Part shown: piece after piece, positions 13,457 to 22,175 of the stretch
Numbering within the stretch: position 1 is the stretch's first letter
Layout: each line of letters starts with the position of its first letter
DNA from: CAZKYP01 sp964556885
GTDB lineage: Bacteria; Planctomycetota; Phycisphaerae; Sedimentisphaerales; Anaerobacaceae
Reading direction: 5' to 3'
Assembly: GCA_964556885.1 (NCBI GenBank)
Contig: CAZKYP010000028.1
Span: forward strand, 1 to 23,788
Length of the DNA: 23,788 nt
The notes under the pieces: generated by a model
Told to the model about the DNA's origin: nothing
The model's input: only the letters and a program-made list of their open reading frames with translations
The model's database searches: none
Position numbers and translations under genes: made by a program

Positions 13457-16400
13457 TTGAATTTGCACTGCGAAGGCGGCTGCAACCGCTCATAAGCCGA
13501 CGAAGACGCCTTTACCTGGCGTGGAGATTGTCACTCTGCTGGCTGGTTTTTGGACTGGCGGGCCTTTGCCTGACAGGAATCGACTGGCTCTGGGGCTGGA
13601 ATTCTGCGATAGTCAACTGGATTTGGCTGATTGGTGTCGTTTTTGCCACTGCTTTTGCCGTGTATAAATATCGCCACATGCACCCCGATTACCGTGAGGT
13701 TGCCCGCAATATCGAAAAACAAAATCCGGAGACAAAGGCTCTGCTGCTGGCGGCGATAGAGCAGGAGCCGGAAAAACCAGGCCGTCAATTGGGCTATCTT
13801 CAGGAGCGGGTCATCGGCGAGGCCCTCAGGCATGCAATAGACCACGACTGGATTCAGAGCATCCCGAAGAAAAAACTCATATTTGCAAATATCGGGCGTT
13901 TTGCAGCATTGGCATTCGTAATTGTAGTCCTTTCGCAGATATTTCCCTTCAGGCCGCTGCTGTTCACAACCAATAAAGGCATATTGACCGGCAGGGGCTA
14001 TCAAATCAGCGTTACTCCGGAAGACACAAAAGTCGAACTCGGGACGTCGGTTGTAATACTCGCGAGGTTTAGCGGCCGCGTTCCGCAGGAGGCAAGTATG
14101 TTTTTCGGCTCGCCCGGCGAGGAGCCGCAGCAGGTAATGCTTACAAAAAATCTTGAAGACCCTGTCTTCGGGGGCATCATACAACAGGTTGAATCCAACC
14201 TTATTTATCATATCGAGTATGCCAATAAGCGCACCCGTGATTATGAAATTACCGTCTTCGAATATCCCGAGCTCGAAAAAGCAGATGCGAAGATAATTTA
14301 TCCTTTGTATACCAAGCTGCCGGAAAAATCCGTTAAGGACACGAGGCAGATTAGCGCGGTCGAAGGTTCCAAAATCGAATTTACATTCACTCTCAATAAA
14401 CCAGTGGCGACGGCCAGGCTCGTCCCCAGGGAGGGTTTCGGTGTTAATTTGATGGTTGATGGGAATAATCCCAGTGTTTATTCCGCTGATATTTTAGCCG
14501 AGCAGGACCAGCGATACGAACTTCGGTTGATCGATGATCAGGGTCTTGAGAATAAACTGCCGCCGCGAATCACGATTGATGTCCATAAAAATATGCCTCC
14601 TGAGCTGGCGGTTGTATTTCCAAATCGTGACTTGGATGCCTCTCCCATTGAAGAGCTTACTTTAGAAGCCGAAGTCTCGGACGACTACGGCGTCACCGGA
14701 TATGGATTAAGCTACACACTGGCTGGAATACAGAGTAAAGACCTTTTATTGAATCAGTCGCAGCCGACAAACGACAAACAAAAGATTCAGTATCTGTTGG
14801 CACTGGAGGACCTGAACGCACAACCGGACCAGTTGTTGACATATTACTTCTGGGCCGACGACATTGGCCCGAACGGCAATATCCGCAGGACTTCCAGCGA
14901 TATGTATTTTGCCGAGGTACGTCCTTTTGAGGAAATTTATCGCGAGAGCCAGTCGTTCCAGGACCGTCAAAACCAAAATCAGAGCGGCCAGCAACAGGGA
15001 CAACAGGGCGAGGAATTGATCCAGTTACAAAAACAAATAATCAGTGCAACATGGAATGTAAAGCAGCGGGCCGAACAGTCAGGCAGTCTTGAAAAACAAA
15101 AAGAAGACCTTGATGTGGTTCGAGGCTCGCAGGCCGATGCTTTACAGCAGGCTCAGTCTGCTTCTGCTCAATCCGAAGAACCGACCGAAATGAAGACCCT
15201 GCAGGAGGCCGCAAAGCACATGAATACGTCGCTGGAGCATTTGTCCGGAGCGCTGGAGTCCTCCTCGACAGAGGAGCTTACTCCGGCATTGGCTTCGGAA
15301 CAGTTAGCGTATCAGGAATTGCTCAAGTTGAGGCAGCGCGAGTCTCAGATTACTCGCGGCGGCAATATGCCCATGAGCGGCTCACGTTCGGCCAGGTCCG
15401 ATCAGCAGCTTCAGCAGTTAGAGTTAACGCAGAGAGAGAATCGATATGAGACGCAGCGTTCTGCTCAGGCCCAGGACCAAACAGTACAGCGTGAAGACCT
15501 GCAGGTTCTTAATCGCCTTCGTGAGCTGGCTCGAAGACAGGACGAGATGAGCAACAGGTTAAGGGATGTCCAGGCGGAGCTTCAGCAGGCCCGCAACGAT
15601 GAGCAGAGAGAGGAGATCAATCGTGAGCTTAAGCGACTGCGAGAACAGCAGCTCGAAGTTCTCAGAGACGTCGACGAACTTGCCCAGCGAATGGACAGGC
15701 CTGAAAATCGCCAGCGTATGGCCAACACAAGGGAACAACTCGATCAAAGCCGCTCGGGAATCCAGCAATCGGCTGAGGAGCTGGAACAGGGGATGGTTTC
15801 GAGGGCCGTTACTTCCACAACGCGAGCACAGCAACAGCTCGAAGAAATGCGTGACGAGTTCCAGCGCAGAACTTCGGGCGAATTCACCGAGCAAATGCGG
15901 GATATGCTCGATCAGGCGCAGCAGCTTGACCGAGAGCAGAAGGAAATTGCCGAACAGATTGAAAACCAGAAGGATTCTGAGCAAAAGACACTAACATCGG
16001 CTAACACAAATCAGGAACTGTCCGAACGCGTCCAGCAGCAGAGAAGCAATGCTGAAAACCTGCTTGATCAAATGAAGAACGTCAGTGAGCAGTCTGAAAA
16101 TTCTGAACCGCTGCTTTCGAGAAGACTCTATGACACAGTACGCCAGGCAAACAGCGATAATCTTGACAGGGCTCTTGAAACGACCGGTGAGTTGCTGAGG
16201 CGAAACTTTGTGCCGCAGGCGCAGGAGATTGAAAAACGGGCCGCTGAGGGAATTGAAAACCTCAGGCAGGGGGTGGAGGATGCCGCAAGAAATGTGCTCG
16301 GCGACGAATCTGATTCTTTACGTCTGGCAAGGCAGCAGCTTGACGAGCTAATCAGGCAGGCCGACGAAGAAGCCGCCCGCGCCGGCAATTCAGGCCGGCA

Positions 16401-17121
16401 GCAGTCCGGTGAACCGAACCAACCGGCTTATGCATCTCGTGTCGAGGGCGTCCCGCCCTCGAATCGCGGGCAGGATGCCCGCGACACGGGTGACAATGAT
16501 GCCAACACTCCAACCGGTACTTCTGGTCAGCGCCAGGATAGAGCTTCCGGGAATCAACCTCAAGAGGGAAACGGAAGAGCCACTGCAAATAATACAAATG
16601 AGAGAAATCGACAAGCAGAATCGACACGAGGAACTGGAGAACAACAAGGTTCTCAACGTGGAGGTGCGATGGCTGGTGATCCTAACTCTGAGACTGCAAC
16701 TGCAAGAGCAAACGAAGGCGGACAATCCGGCCCGGGAGGATTCGGTAGTAATCAGGCGGTGCGGTGGGATGGTAGAGATCCCAACGGACCGTTTACCGGC
16801 AGGGATTTCACACAATGGTCCGACCGTTTGCGTGACGTCGAAGAGGTGCTTACCGAGCGTGACTTGCGCGAAGAAGCGGCGAGAATCAGAGACCGTGCTG
16901 TTGCGATACGCGCTGAGTTCAAGCGGCACGGCACTGAGCCGCAATGGGACCTTCTCCGGCAGCAGATTATCGATCCTCTGACAGAACTGCGTAAACATGT
17001 CAGTGACAAACTGGCACAGCTCGCCTCGGACCAGGCACCGGTTCCTATAGATCGGGACCCTGTTCCAAGCCGTTTTACTGAAATGGTAAGAAGATACTAT
17101 GAAACTCTGGGGGGCGATTGA
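13453..17121 (+). CDS. Large membrane-anchored Gln-rich coiled-coil protein (DUF4175-like)
   Basis: This 1222-residue protein overlaps its neighbour by ATGA. The N-terminus has two membrane segments (about 24-48 and 54-72), a cytosolic-type helix pair ('NIEKQNPETKALLLAAIEQ') and a third membrane segment (about 149-168). Beta-rich, Ig-like stretches occupy about 175-500. A long Gln/Glu/Arg-rich coiled coil runs from about 505 to 970. A Gly/Asn/Ser-rich linker covers about 975-1110, and a compact helical end follows ('WSDRLRDVEEVLTERDLREEAARIRDRA'). The plan resembles DUF4175-type proteins (PF13779) found near Bat/MoxR genes. It may be a structural scaffold of the complex. Residues 996-1012 are encoded by a palindromic repeat, described as a separate feature. 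The function is not known. Confidence 0.82.
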   Translation: MIEFALRRRLQPLISRRRRLYLAWRLSLCWLVFGLAGLCLTGIDWLWGWNSAIVNWIWLIGVVFATAFAVYKYRHMHPDYREVARNIEKQNPETKALLLAAIEQEPEKPGRQLGYLQERVIGEALRHAIDHDWIQSIPKKKLIFANIGRFAALAFVIVVLSQIFPFRPLLFTTNKGILTGRGYQISVTPEDTKVELGTSVVILARFSGRVPQEASMFFGSPGEEPQQVMLTKNLEDPVFGGIIQQVESNLIYHIEYANKRTRDYEITVFEYPELEKADAKIIYPLYTKLPEKSVKDTRQISAVEGSKIEFTFTLNKPVATARLVPREGFGVNLMVDGNNPSVYSADILAEQDQRYELRLIDDQGLENKLPPRITIDVHKNMPPELAVVFPNRDLDASPIEELTLEAEVSDDYGVTGYGLSYTLAGIQSKDLLLNQSQPTNDKQKIQYLLALEDLNAQPDQLLTYYFWADDIGPNGNIRRTSSDMYFAEVRPFEEIYRESQSFQDRQNQNQSGQQQGQQGEELIQLQKQIISATWNVKQRAEQSGSLEKQKEDLDVVRGSQADALQQAQSASAQSEEPTEMKTLQEAAKHMNTSLEHLSGALESSSTEELTPALASEQLAYQELLKLRQRESQITRGGNMPMSGSRSARSDQQLQQLELTQRENRYETQRSAQAQDQTVQREDLQVLNRLRELARRQDEMSNRLRDVQAELQQARNDEQREEINRELKRLREQQLEVLRDVDELAQRMDRPENRQRMANTREQLDQSRSGIQQSAEELEQGMVSRAVTSTTRAQQQLEEMRDEFQRRTSGEFTEQMRDMLDQAQQLDREQKEIAEQIENQKDSEQKTLTSANTNQELSERVQQQRSNAENLLDQMKNVSEQSENSEPLLSRRLYDTVRQANSDNLDRALETTGELLRRNFVPQAQEIEKRAAEGIENLRQGVEDAARNVLGDESDSLRLARQQLDELIRQADEEAARAGNSGRQQSGEPNQPAYASRVEGVPPSNRGQDARDTGDNDANTPTGTSGQRQDRASGNQPQEGNGRATANNTNERNRQAESTRGTGEQQGSQRGGAMAGDPNSETATARANEGGQSGPGGFGSNQAVRWDGRDPNGPFTGRDFTQWSDRLRDVEEVLTERDLREEAARIRDRAVAIRAEFKRHGTEPQWDLLRQQIIDPLTELRKHVSDKLAQLASDQAPVPIDRDPVPSRFTEMVRRYYETLGGD
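16438..16488. repeat. 51-bp bilobed palindromic (REP/MITE-like) element inside the coiled-coil gene
   Basis: Two adjacent perfect hairpins are present. TCGAGGGCG (16442-16450) / CGCCCTCGA (16454-16462) has loop TCC. TCGCGGGCA (16464-16472) / TGCCCGCGA (16476-16484) has loop GGA. Outer CGTGTCG (16438-16444) pairs with CGACACG (16482-16488). The 51 bases are 17 whole codons and add RVEGVPPSNRGQDARDT to the linker region without breaking the frame. The architecture is that of REP/BIME-type elements. I saw no second copy and no RAYT transposase in the window. Confidence 0.8.
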
Positions 17122-17123
17122 TA

Positions 17124-19520
17124 ATGTTGATTGGTTCAATCACTTTCCCCGTTGGTCCCTGGCTCTGGCCGGCCGCAATTACTTTGGTGTCGGCATTAGT
17201 GTTGTTGCTCTGGTCATATCGGCGGGCGCCTATCGTCGGCGCAAGTCAGGTAATTGCATTTTTCTTGAAAATTTTAGGCATATCAGTCCTGTTATTTTGT
17301 CTAATCGAGCCGTTATGGAACTCGATGCGGGCCAAATCCGGCGCCAATTTGTTCGTGGTAGTAGCCGATAACAGCAGCGGCATGAATATTCAGGACCAGG
17401 ACCAGCCTCGAAGCCGCGGGGAAATCCTTCGAACGTTATTGACAGACGACAATTCCAACTGGCAGGCGGTCATGGCCGACAATTTCCAGGTACGGCAATA
17501 TGTCTTCGATTCGCGTTTGCGCAGGACAATGGATTTTTCGGAGCTGGTTTTTGACGGCAAAGCCTCGGCTATCGGCTCTACCCTGCGAACGATTGCCGAA
17601 CGTTATCGCGGCAGACCTTTGGCCGGCGTGCTCCTTTTGACCGACGGCATCGCCACGGATGTGACTGAGAAGTTCTATGACCTGGCGGATTTGCCGCCGG
17701 TCTATCCTGTTGTAATCGGCAGTGCGCGGCCGCAAAGGGATATTTCCATAACGAATACATCGGTTAGCCAGACATCTTTTGAAGATGCGCCGGTGACCGT
17801 CCAGGCGGACGTGGAGACATCCGGATTTGCAGGTAAGACGATAGAAGTGGACTTGCTCGATAGTTCCGGCCAAACTGCGGAGCGCCAGATACGAAAAATA
17901 TCCAAAAGCAGTGATAAACAGAATTTCGCTTTTCGTCTGCGTCCGAATAAGACTGGAATTCTTTTTTATAATCTTAGCGTATCGGAAAAGCCGGACGACA
18001 AATCATCACCGAATCGAAGCGAAACGTTGACTAATCCATCAAATGGTCTCGAACAGACCGAAGCTACCATGGTCAACAACAAGCGTACCTTAGTTGTCGA
18101 TCGAGGTCAGGGACCTTACCGGATTCTGTATGTCACCGGCAGACCCAACTGGGAATATAAATTTCTGCAGCGGGCCGTCAGCGAGGACGAGCAGCTTGAG
18201 CTGGTCGGCCTGATTCGTGCTGCGAGGCGCGAGCCGAAGTATGATTTTCGCGGGCGCGCCGGTGAGTCAAGTAATCCGCTGTATCGCGGATTTGATATTA
18301 AGGACGCCGAGCAAACCGAGCAATACGACCAGCCTGTCCTTGTTCGTTTGAACGTCCGAAGCGATGAGGAGCTTCGTGACGGTTTTCCCAGGACCGCCGA
18401 AGAATTGTTCGTTTATCATGCAATAATACTCGATGATATCGAATCGGAGTTTTTCTCTTTCGACCAAATGGACCTTATACGTCGCTTTGTCTCAGAACGC
18501 GGCGGTGGTTTTTTTATGCTCGGCGGCAAAGAATCGTTCCGGCAGGGCGGTTTCGACCGCACCCCGATAGGCAGCATACTGCCGGTTTATCTGGACCGAA
18601 TACCACAGGCCAATAATATTTCGAGCGTATTTTTCAATCTGACACGTGAAGGCTGGCTTCAGCCGTGGGCCAGGCTGTCAGATAATGAACAGGATGAGCT
18701 GCAGAGACTCCTGGAGATGCCTGAGTTCCAGGTATTAAACCGTGTCAGGGATGCCAAGCCCGGCGCTCGGATTATAGCTACGGTCGGCGATGAGGTTACG
18801 TATCAGTTGCCGGCTTTGGTTGTGCAGCGATTTGGTAACGGGCGTTCGGCGGCCTTGACAATCGGAGATATATGGCGATGGGGTTTGAAATGGCCCGAGA
18901 TGCGAGACGATATGAATAAATTCTGGAGACAGACACTGCGCTGGCTGGTTGCGGACGTGCCGGAAAGGATTACACTGCTGGCGGAGCAAAAAACAGACCA
19001 GGCCAATCAGCCCATCGTATTCCGGATTAGTGTCCGCGGCAAGGATTTCGAGCCGATGGATAACGTATCCGTAGCTGTTGAAATAAGCTCTTCCGGACAA
19101 GAGATTTTGAAACTGACCGCCGAACCGGTGCCTAATGAAATCGGTGTATTCGAGGCCGTTTACATACCGCGTGACAACGGCAGTTATATTGCCCGGGCTG
19201 TTGTGACGGACGCCGATGGTTTTAGTGTCGGCGATGCACAGACCGGGCTGGCTGTGGACCTCGATGCCCTTGAGCTGCGATCCATCACGACCAACCGTCC
19301 ACTGCTGGAAAAAATCGCCCGGCAGACCGGAGGGCAGGTTGTTGATATTGAAGGGTTGAATGACTTCGTCAAGTATCTGCCGAATCGCAAGGCCCCGGTA
19401 ACTGAATTCTGGGTCAGGCCGCTGTGGGACCTGCCTGGAATCCTGCCGGCTGTTTTTCTTTTTGTCCTGATGTGCTTTATCGGTGAGTGGGCCTTACGCC
19501 GCTGGAAGGGTATGCCATGA
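17124..19520 (+). CDS. Membrane protein with degenerate VWA and glutamine-amidotransferase-like region
   Basis: This 798-residue protein is counted from ATG 17124, which has GGGGGG (17109-17114) 9 bases upstream. TTG 17118, overlapping the previous stop, is the alternative. Two N-terminal membrane segments (about 12-31 and 41-62) precede a VWA-like strand 'LFVVVADNSSGM', where the MIDAS DxSxS reads Asp82-x-Ser84-x-Gly86. 'GVLLLTDGIATD' marks the VWA core. After Ig-like strands comes 'ILYVTGRPNWEYKFLQRAV' and then 'LIRRFVSERGGGFFMLGG' (451 onward), a GATase1-like fold without an evident nucleophile Cys. A C-terminal membrane segment ('GILPAVFLFVLMCFIGEWAL') closes the protein. The plan parallels the BatA-like protein two genes upstream, so the two may pair in one membrane complex. 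Exact role unknown. Confidence 0.85.
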   Translation: MLIGSITFPVGPWLWPAAITLVSALVLLLWSYRRAPIVGASQVIAFFLKILGISVLLFCLIEPLWNSMRAKSGANLFVVVADNSSGMNIQDQDQPRSRGEILRTLLTDDNSNWQAVMADNFQVRQYVFDSRLRRTMDFSELVFDGKASAIGSTLRTIAERYRGRPLAGVLLLTDGIATDVTEKFYDLADLPPVYPVVIGSARPQRDISITNTSVSQTSFEDAPVTVQADVETSGFAGKTIEVDLLDSSGQTAERQIRKISKSSDKQNFAFRLRPNKTGILFYNLSVSEKPDDKSSPNRSETLTNPSNGLEQTEATMVNNKRTLVVDRGQGPYRILYVTGRPNWEYKFLQRAVSEDEQLELVGLIRAARREPKYDFRGRAGESSNPLYRGFDIKDAEQTEQYDQPVLVRLNVRSDEELRDGFPRTAEELFVYHAIILDDIESEFFSFDQMDLIRRFVSERGGGFFMLGGKESFRQGGFDRTPIGSILPVYLDRIPQANNISSVFFNLTREGWLQPWARLSDNEQDELQRLLEMPEFQVLNRVRDAKPGARIIATVGDEVTYQLPALVVQRFGNGRSAALTIGDIWRWGLKWPEMRDDMNKFWRQTLRWLVADVPERITLLAEQKTDQANQPIVFRISVRGKDFEPMDNVSVAVEISSSGQEILKLTAEPVPNEIGVFEAVYIPRDNGSYIARAVVTDADGFSVGDAQTGLAVDLDALELRSITTNRPLLEKIARQTGGQVVDIEGLNDFVKYLPNRKAPVTEFWVRPLWDLPGILPAVFLFVLMCFIGEWALRRWKGMP

Positions 19521-20515
19521 GGTCGATGATTATCGGCATATTAATTATCTTAGCGGCGGCAATGACAGCATTTGGTGCCGACGTTGCTGATGGACAAAGA
19601 CCAACAGTAATTATTGTGGTCGGCGCACCCGGGACCGCGGAGTATAAAGTGGAGTTTGCCAAATGGGCTGATCTTTGGGAAAAGGCCTGTTCGAAAGGGG
19701 AAGTTAAATACATTTCAATCGGATTAGACAAAGTTGCAACGTCAGATTCTAACGAGCCAAATCAAGCCGATGATAAAACGATTCTGCAACGAACATTGGC
19801 AGGTGAATCCCAAGAGTCAGCGGGCGCTTTGTGGCTGGTCTTTATAGGGCATGGCACTTACGACGGCAGGGCGGCGAAATTCAATCTCCGCGGGCCGGAC
19901 GTATCGGCAGACGACCTGGCCGAATGGCTCAAACCTTTTTCAAGACCGATTGTGGTTATTGATAACTCATCATCGAGCGCGCCTTTTTTAAGCACATTGT
20001 CCGGCCGAGGGCGGGTTGTCATAACAGCGACCAAGAGCGGCTTTGAACAAAATTATGCAAGATTTGGTCAATATATGGCCGACGCCATTGCCAATCCACA
20101 AGCGGACCTCGATAAAGATGGTCAAACCTCTCTGCTCGAATCGTTCCTGTTTGCATCCGGCCGGGTCGATGAATTTTATGCAGCCGCCGGGCGTCTTGCT
20201 ACCGAACGGGCTTTACTCGACGATAATGCGGACGGTCTGGGAACACGTGCCGACTGGTTCCGCGGTGTCAGGCCCGTACAGAAGGCAGAGGGCAGTGCAT
20301 CTCCCGACGGATATTTCGCACATCAGTTTTATATCGTCTACAGCGAGACCGAAAGTCAAATGCCGCCGGAGTTGCGGGCAAAGCGTGATAAGCTCGAATT
20401 GGAAGTCGTTAAACTTCGAGATTCGAAAAGCGCTTTCTCCGAGGATGAATATTTCTCGAAGCTTGAATCACTGCTATACGAAATAGCATTGATATACGAG
20501 CAGTCCGAAAAATAG
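19517..20515 (+). CDS. Exported caspase/C13-like protein lacking the catalytic cysteine
   Basis: This 332-residue protein starts at ATG 19517, which overlaps the previous stop and has GGAAGGG (19504-19510) 6 bases upstream. Residues 1-20 look like a signal peptide (ILIILAAAMTAFGA). The fold motif of clan CD peptidases is visible: 'LWLVFIGHGTYDG' with His112 at the catalytic position. The second motif, where active members have a strand ending in D/N-x-Cys-x-Ser/Gly, reads 'PIVVIDNSSSSAPFL' (Asn150-Ser151) with no Cys. An EF-hand-like loop 'DLDKDGQTSLLE' (197-208) follows. I infer a pseudo-peptidase that binds rather than cuts, closing the MoxR/VWA train. The fold assignment is by motif only, and a Ser nucleophile cannot be excluded. 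Confidence 0.78.
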   Translation: MRSMIIGILIILAAAMTAFGADVADGQRPTVIIVVGAPGTAEYKVEFAKWADLWEKACSKGEVKYISIGLDKVATSDSNEPNQADDKTILQRTLAGESQESAGALWLVFIGHGTYDGRAAKFNLRGPDVSADDLAEWLKPFSRPIVVIDNSSSSAPFLSTLSGRGRVVITATKSGFEQNYARFGQYMADAIANPQADLDKDGQTSLLESFLFASGRVDEFYAAAGRLATERALLDDNADGLGTRADWFRGVRPVQKAEGSASPDGYFAHQFYIVYSETESQMPPELRAKRDKLELEVVKLRDSKSAFSEDEYFSKLESLLYEIALIYEQSEK

Positions 20516-20534
20516 TAACTGATTGGTATTTCGG

Positions 20535-22169
20535 TTAGTTCGGGCGAGGTGGTTCGAGATACAAACCGAAATTGCTGATTGTCGGGCAAATGCGGCTTGC
20601 CAGAATCCTGATGCGGACCTTGTTTGTTGTCACCGTCTGCGTGCGGCAGATACGTTTGTATCCGACGGTTTGGCCGTCGGCAATCTGCTGCCATTGCCCG
20701 TCAATAAAAGCATCTACTGCAAATTCGGCGATGCGCTGGCCGAAATCGTAAATCTGCTCCTGGAACAGTACGCGATTGAATGTTTTGTCTTCCTCTAAGG
20801 TAATAACAAGTTCGGCCGCCGGTGTTCCCTCCGGCGCCGCCCAGCAGGTATTTATGTTGCCATCAACAGCTTTGTTTGCGTCGAAGTCCGATCCGGCAGT
20901 CGCCGTAGCAGTAGCTGTTGCGCCATCGGCCAGATTTGTCTTAAATGTTTCACGGACGATTTGGCCGACTTCCTGCAGCACCTTGCAATCACGCTCTGCA
21001 AACAGGCCGTCACGATTAGGCGGAATATTAAGCAGGAAAACGGTATTGCCGCCGACGGAACGATACCATATATCCAGAATCTGCTCGGTCGTCTTAACGT
21101 ATTGCTCTTCATCTCGCCAAAACCAGCCGTGGCGAATTGAAGTATTGGTCTCAGCGGGGTACCAGTGCAAATATCCGCCTTTACCGGCTATCTGTTTTAG
21201 CTTGTCGATGCTTGCCAAATCTTTGTCCGTCATGTCGGGCCAGTCGAAATTGTCCGGTGATGTATTTATAGGTATGACAGACCATTCGGCGTCTCTGGTT
21301 TGTCCCCCCTCGTTGCCGCACCAGCGGACGTCCGGACCTTTGCCGAATATCACCGCTTCGGGTGCCAGCTCGCGAATAAGCTTGTACCATTGTGAGTATG
21401 TATACTTCTGGCCTCCTTTGCGTTTGGGATGCGCCCCGTCGAACCAGACCTCATGAATCGGGCCGTACTCTGTCAGCAGTTCGAATAGCTGGTTCATAAA
21501 ATACTCGTTGTAGTCATCGAGGCGATATGTGAACGTTCGTTTATCTTTAAAAGGTCGATTCGGTATCGGTCGCGGGATTGTTCGTTCGGTATATTCGCTG
21601 AGATTGCCGTAAAGCCCTTTCGGATTTTCCATCTGGTAAAGGTCCGCAGGTGATAAATAGACGCTGACTTTCAGGCCGTATTTGCGGCATGAATTAACCA
21701 AATCACGCAGGACATCACCTTTGCCGTCGCGCCACGGACTGGAAGCTATCGAGTGGTCTGTATATCGTGTCTGCCACAGGCAAAATCCATCGTGATGTTT
21801 GACTGTCAGAATCGCCTGTGTCATTCCCGCGGCCTTCATCATTTGACACCACTGGTCGGTATCGAGATTTTCGGGATTGAAGATATTCGGGTCTTCCGTA
21901 CCGGTCCCCCATTCGCGGCCGGTGAAGGTATTGACGCCGAAATGGATAAAGCAGATAAATTTACTTTTCTGCCATTCAAATTGTCTTTCCGATGGGACCA
22001 CATGAGCGGCCTTGTAAATTATATCTGCCGGCTCGTCTTCGGCAGATATCTCGACGGAATTTCTGTAAACTGCACCGCCTGCATAAACCGCAACAGGGGC
22101 ATAAAGACACAAAAGTACGAGACTTGTGACTTTTGCTCTTGTGATTTGTGCACTCAAATAGCTTTTCAT
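20535..22169 (-). CDS. Secreted GH29 alpha-L-fucosidase with discoidin-like C-terminal domain
   Basis: This 544-residue protein is counted from the minus-strand ATG at 22169. The ATG at 22175 abuts the ribosome site and is less likely. A signal peptide is seen (VTSLVLLCLYAPVAVYA). The GH29 core (PF01120) shows 'FICFIHFGVNTF' (His76), 'AILTVKHHDGFCLW' and 'IHEVWFDGAHP', with Asp244 as the expected nucleophile. From about residue 412 a beta-sandwich follows ('ANKAVDGNINTCWAA'), a typical F5/8 C carbohydrate-binding fold. GH29 enzymes release alpha-L-fucose by retention, and the subfamily cannot be read from this alone. It converges with the preceding train, leaving only 19 bases between the stop codons. 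It has its own promoter. Substrates could be pectin side chains (RG-II, xyloglucan) or algal fucans. Confidence 0.93.
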   Translation of the reverse strand: MKSYLSAQITRAKVTSLVLLCLYAPVAVYAGGAVYRNSVEISAEDEPADIIYKAAHVVPSERQFEWQKSKFICFIHFGVNTFTGREWGTGTEDPNIFNPENLDTDQWCQMMKAAGMTQAILTVKHHDGFCLWQTRYTDHSIASSPWRDGKGDVLRDLVNSCRKYGLKVSVYLSPADLYQMENPKGLYGNLSEYTERTIPRPIPNRPFKDKRTFTYRLDDYNEYFMNQLFELLTEYGPIHEVWFDGAHPKRKGGQKYTYSQWYKLIRELAPEAVIFGKGPDVRWCGNEGGQTRDAEWSVIPINTSPDNFDWPDMTDKDLASIDKLKQIAGKGGYLHWYPAETNTSIRHGWFWRDEEQYVKTTEQILDIWYRSVGGNTVFLLNIPPNRDGLFAERDCKVLQEVGQIVRETFKTNLADGATATATATAGSDFDANKAVDGNINTCWAAPEGTPAAELVITLEEDKTFNRVLFQEQIYDFGQRIAEFAVDAFIDGQWQQIADGQTVGYKRICRTQTVTTNKVRIRILASRICPTISNFGLYLEPPRPN

Positions 22170-22175
22170 TCTCAT

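Noticed and set aside
13531..14211. 226-codon minus-strand open frame
   Set aside because: It is antisense to the N-terminal part of the coiled-coil gene, with no motif or ribosome site.
16390..17139. 249-codon minus-strand open frame across the end of the coiled-coil gene
   Set aside because: It is a mirror of a low-complexity coding region. The recognisable peptide in it comes from the palindromic repeat read in another frame.
20528..20572. ATTTCGGTT/AACCGAAAT inverted repeat at the convergent gene ends as a bidirectional terminator
   Set aside because: The arms are AT-rich with a 27-base loop, half of it inside the fucosidase coding end, and there is no T-run. It could be chance.
20776..21456. 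226-codon plus-strand open frame
   Set aside because: It is antisense to the GH29 core, whose motifs are clear on the minus strand.
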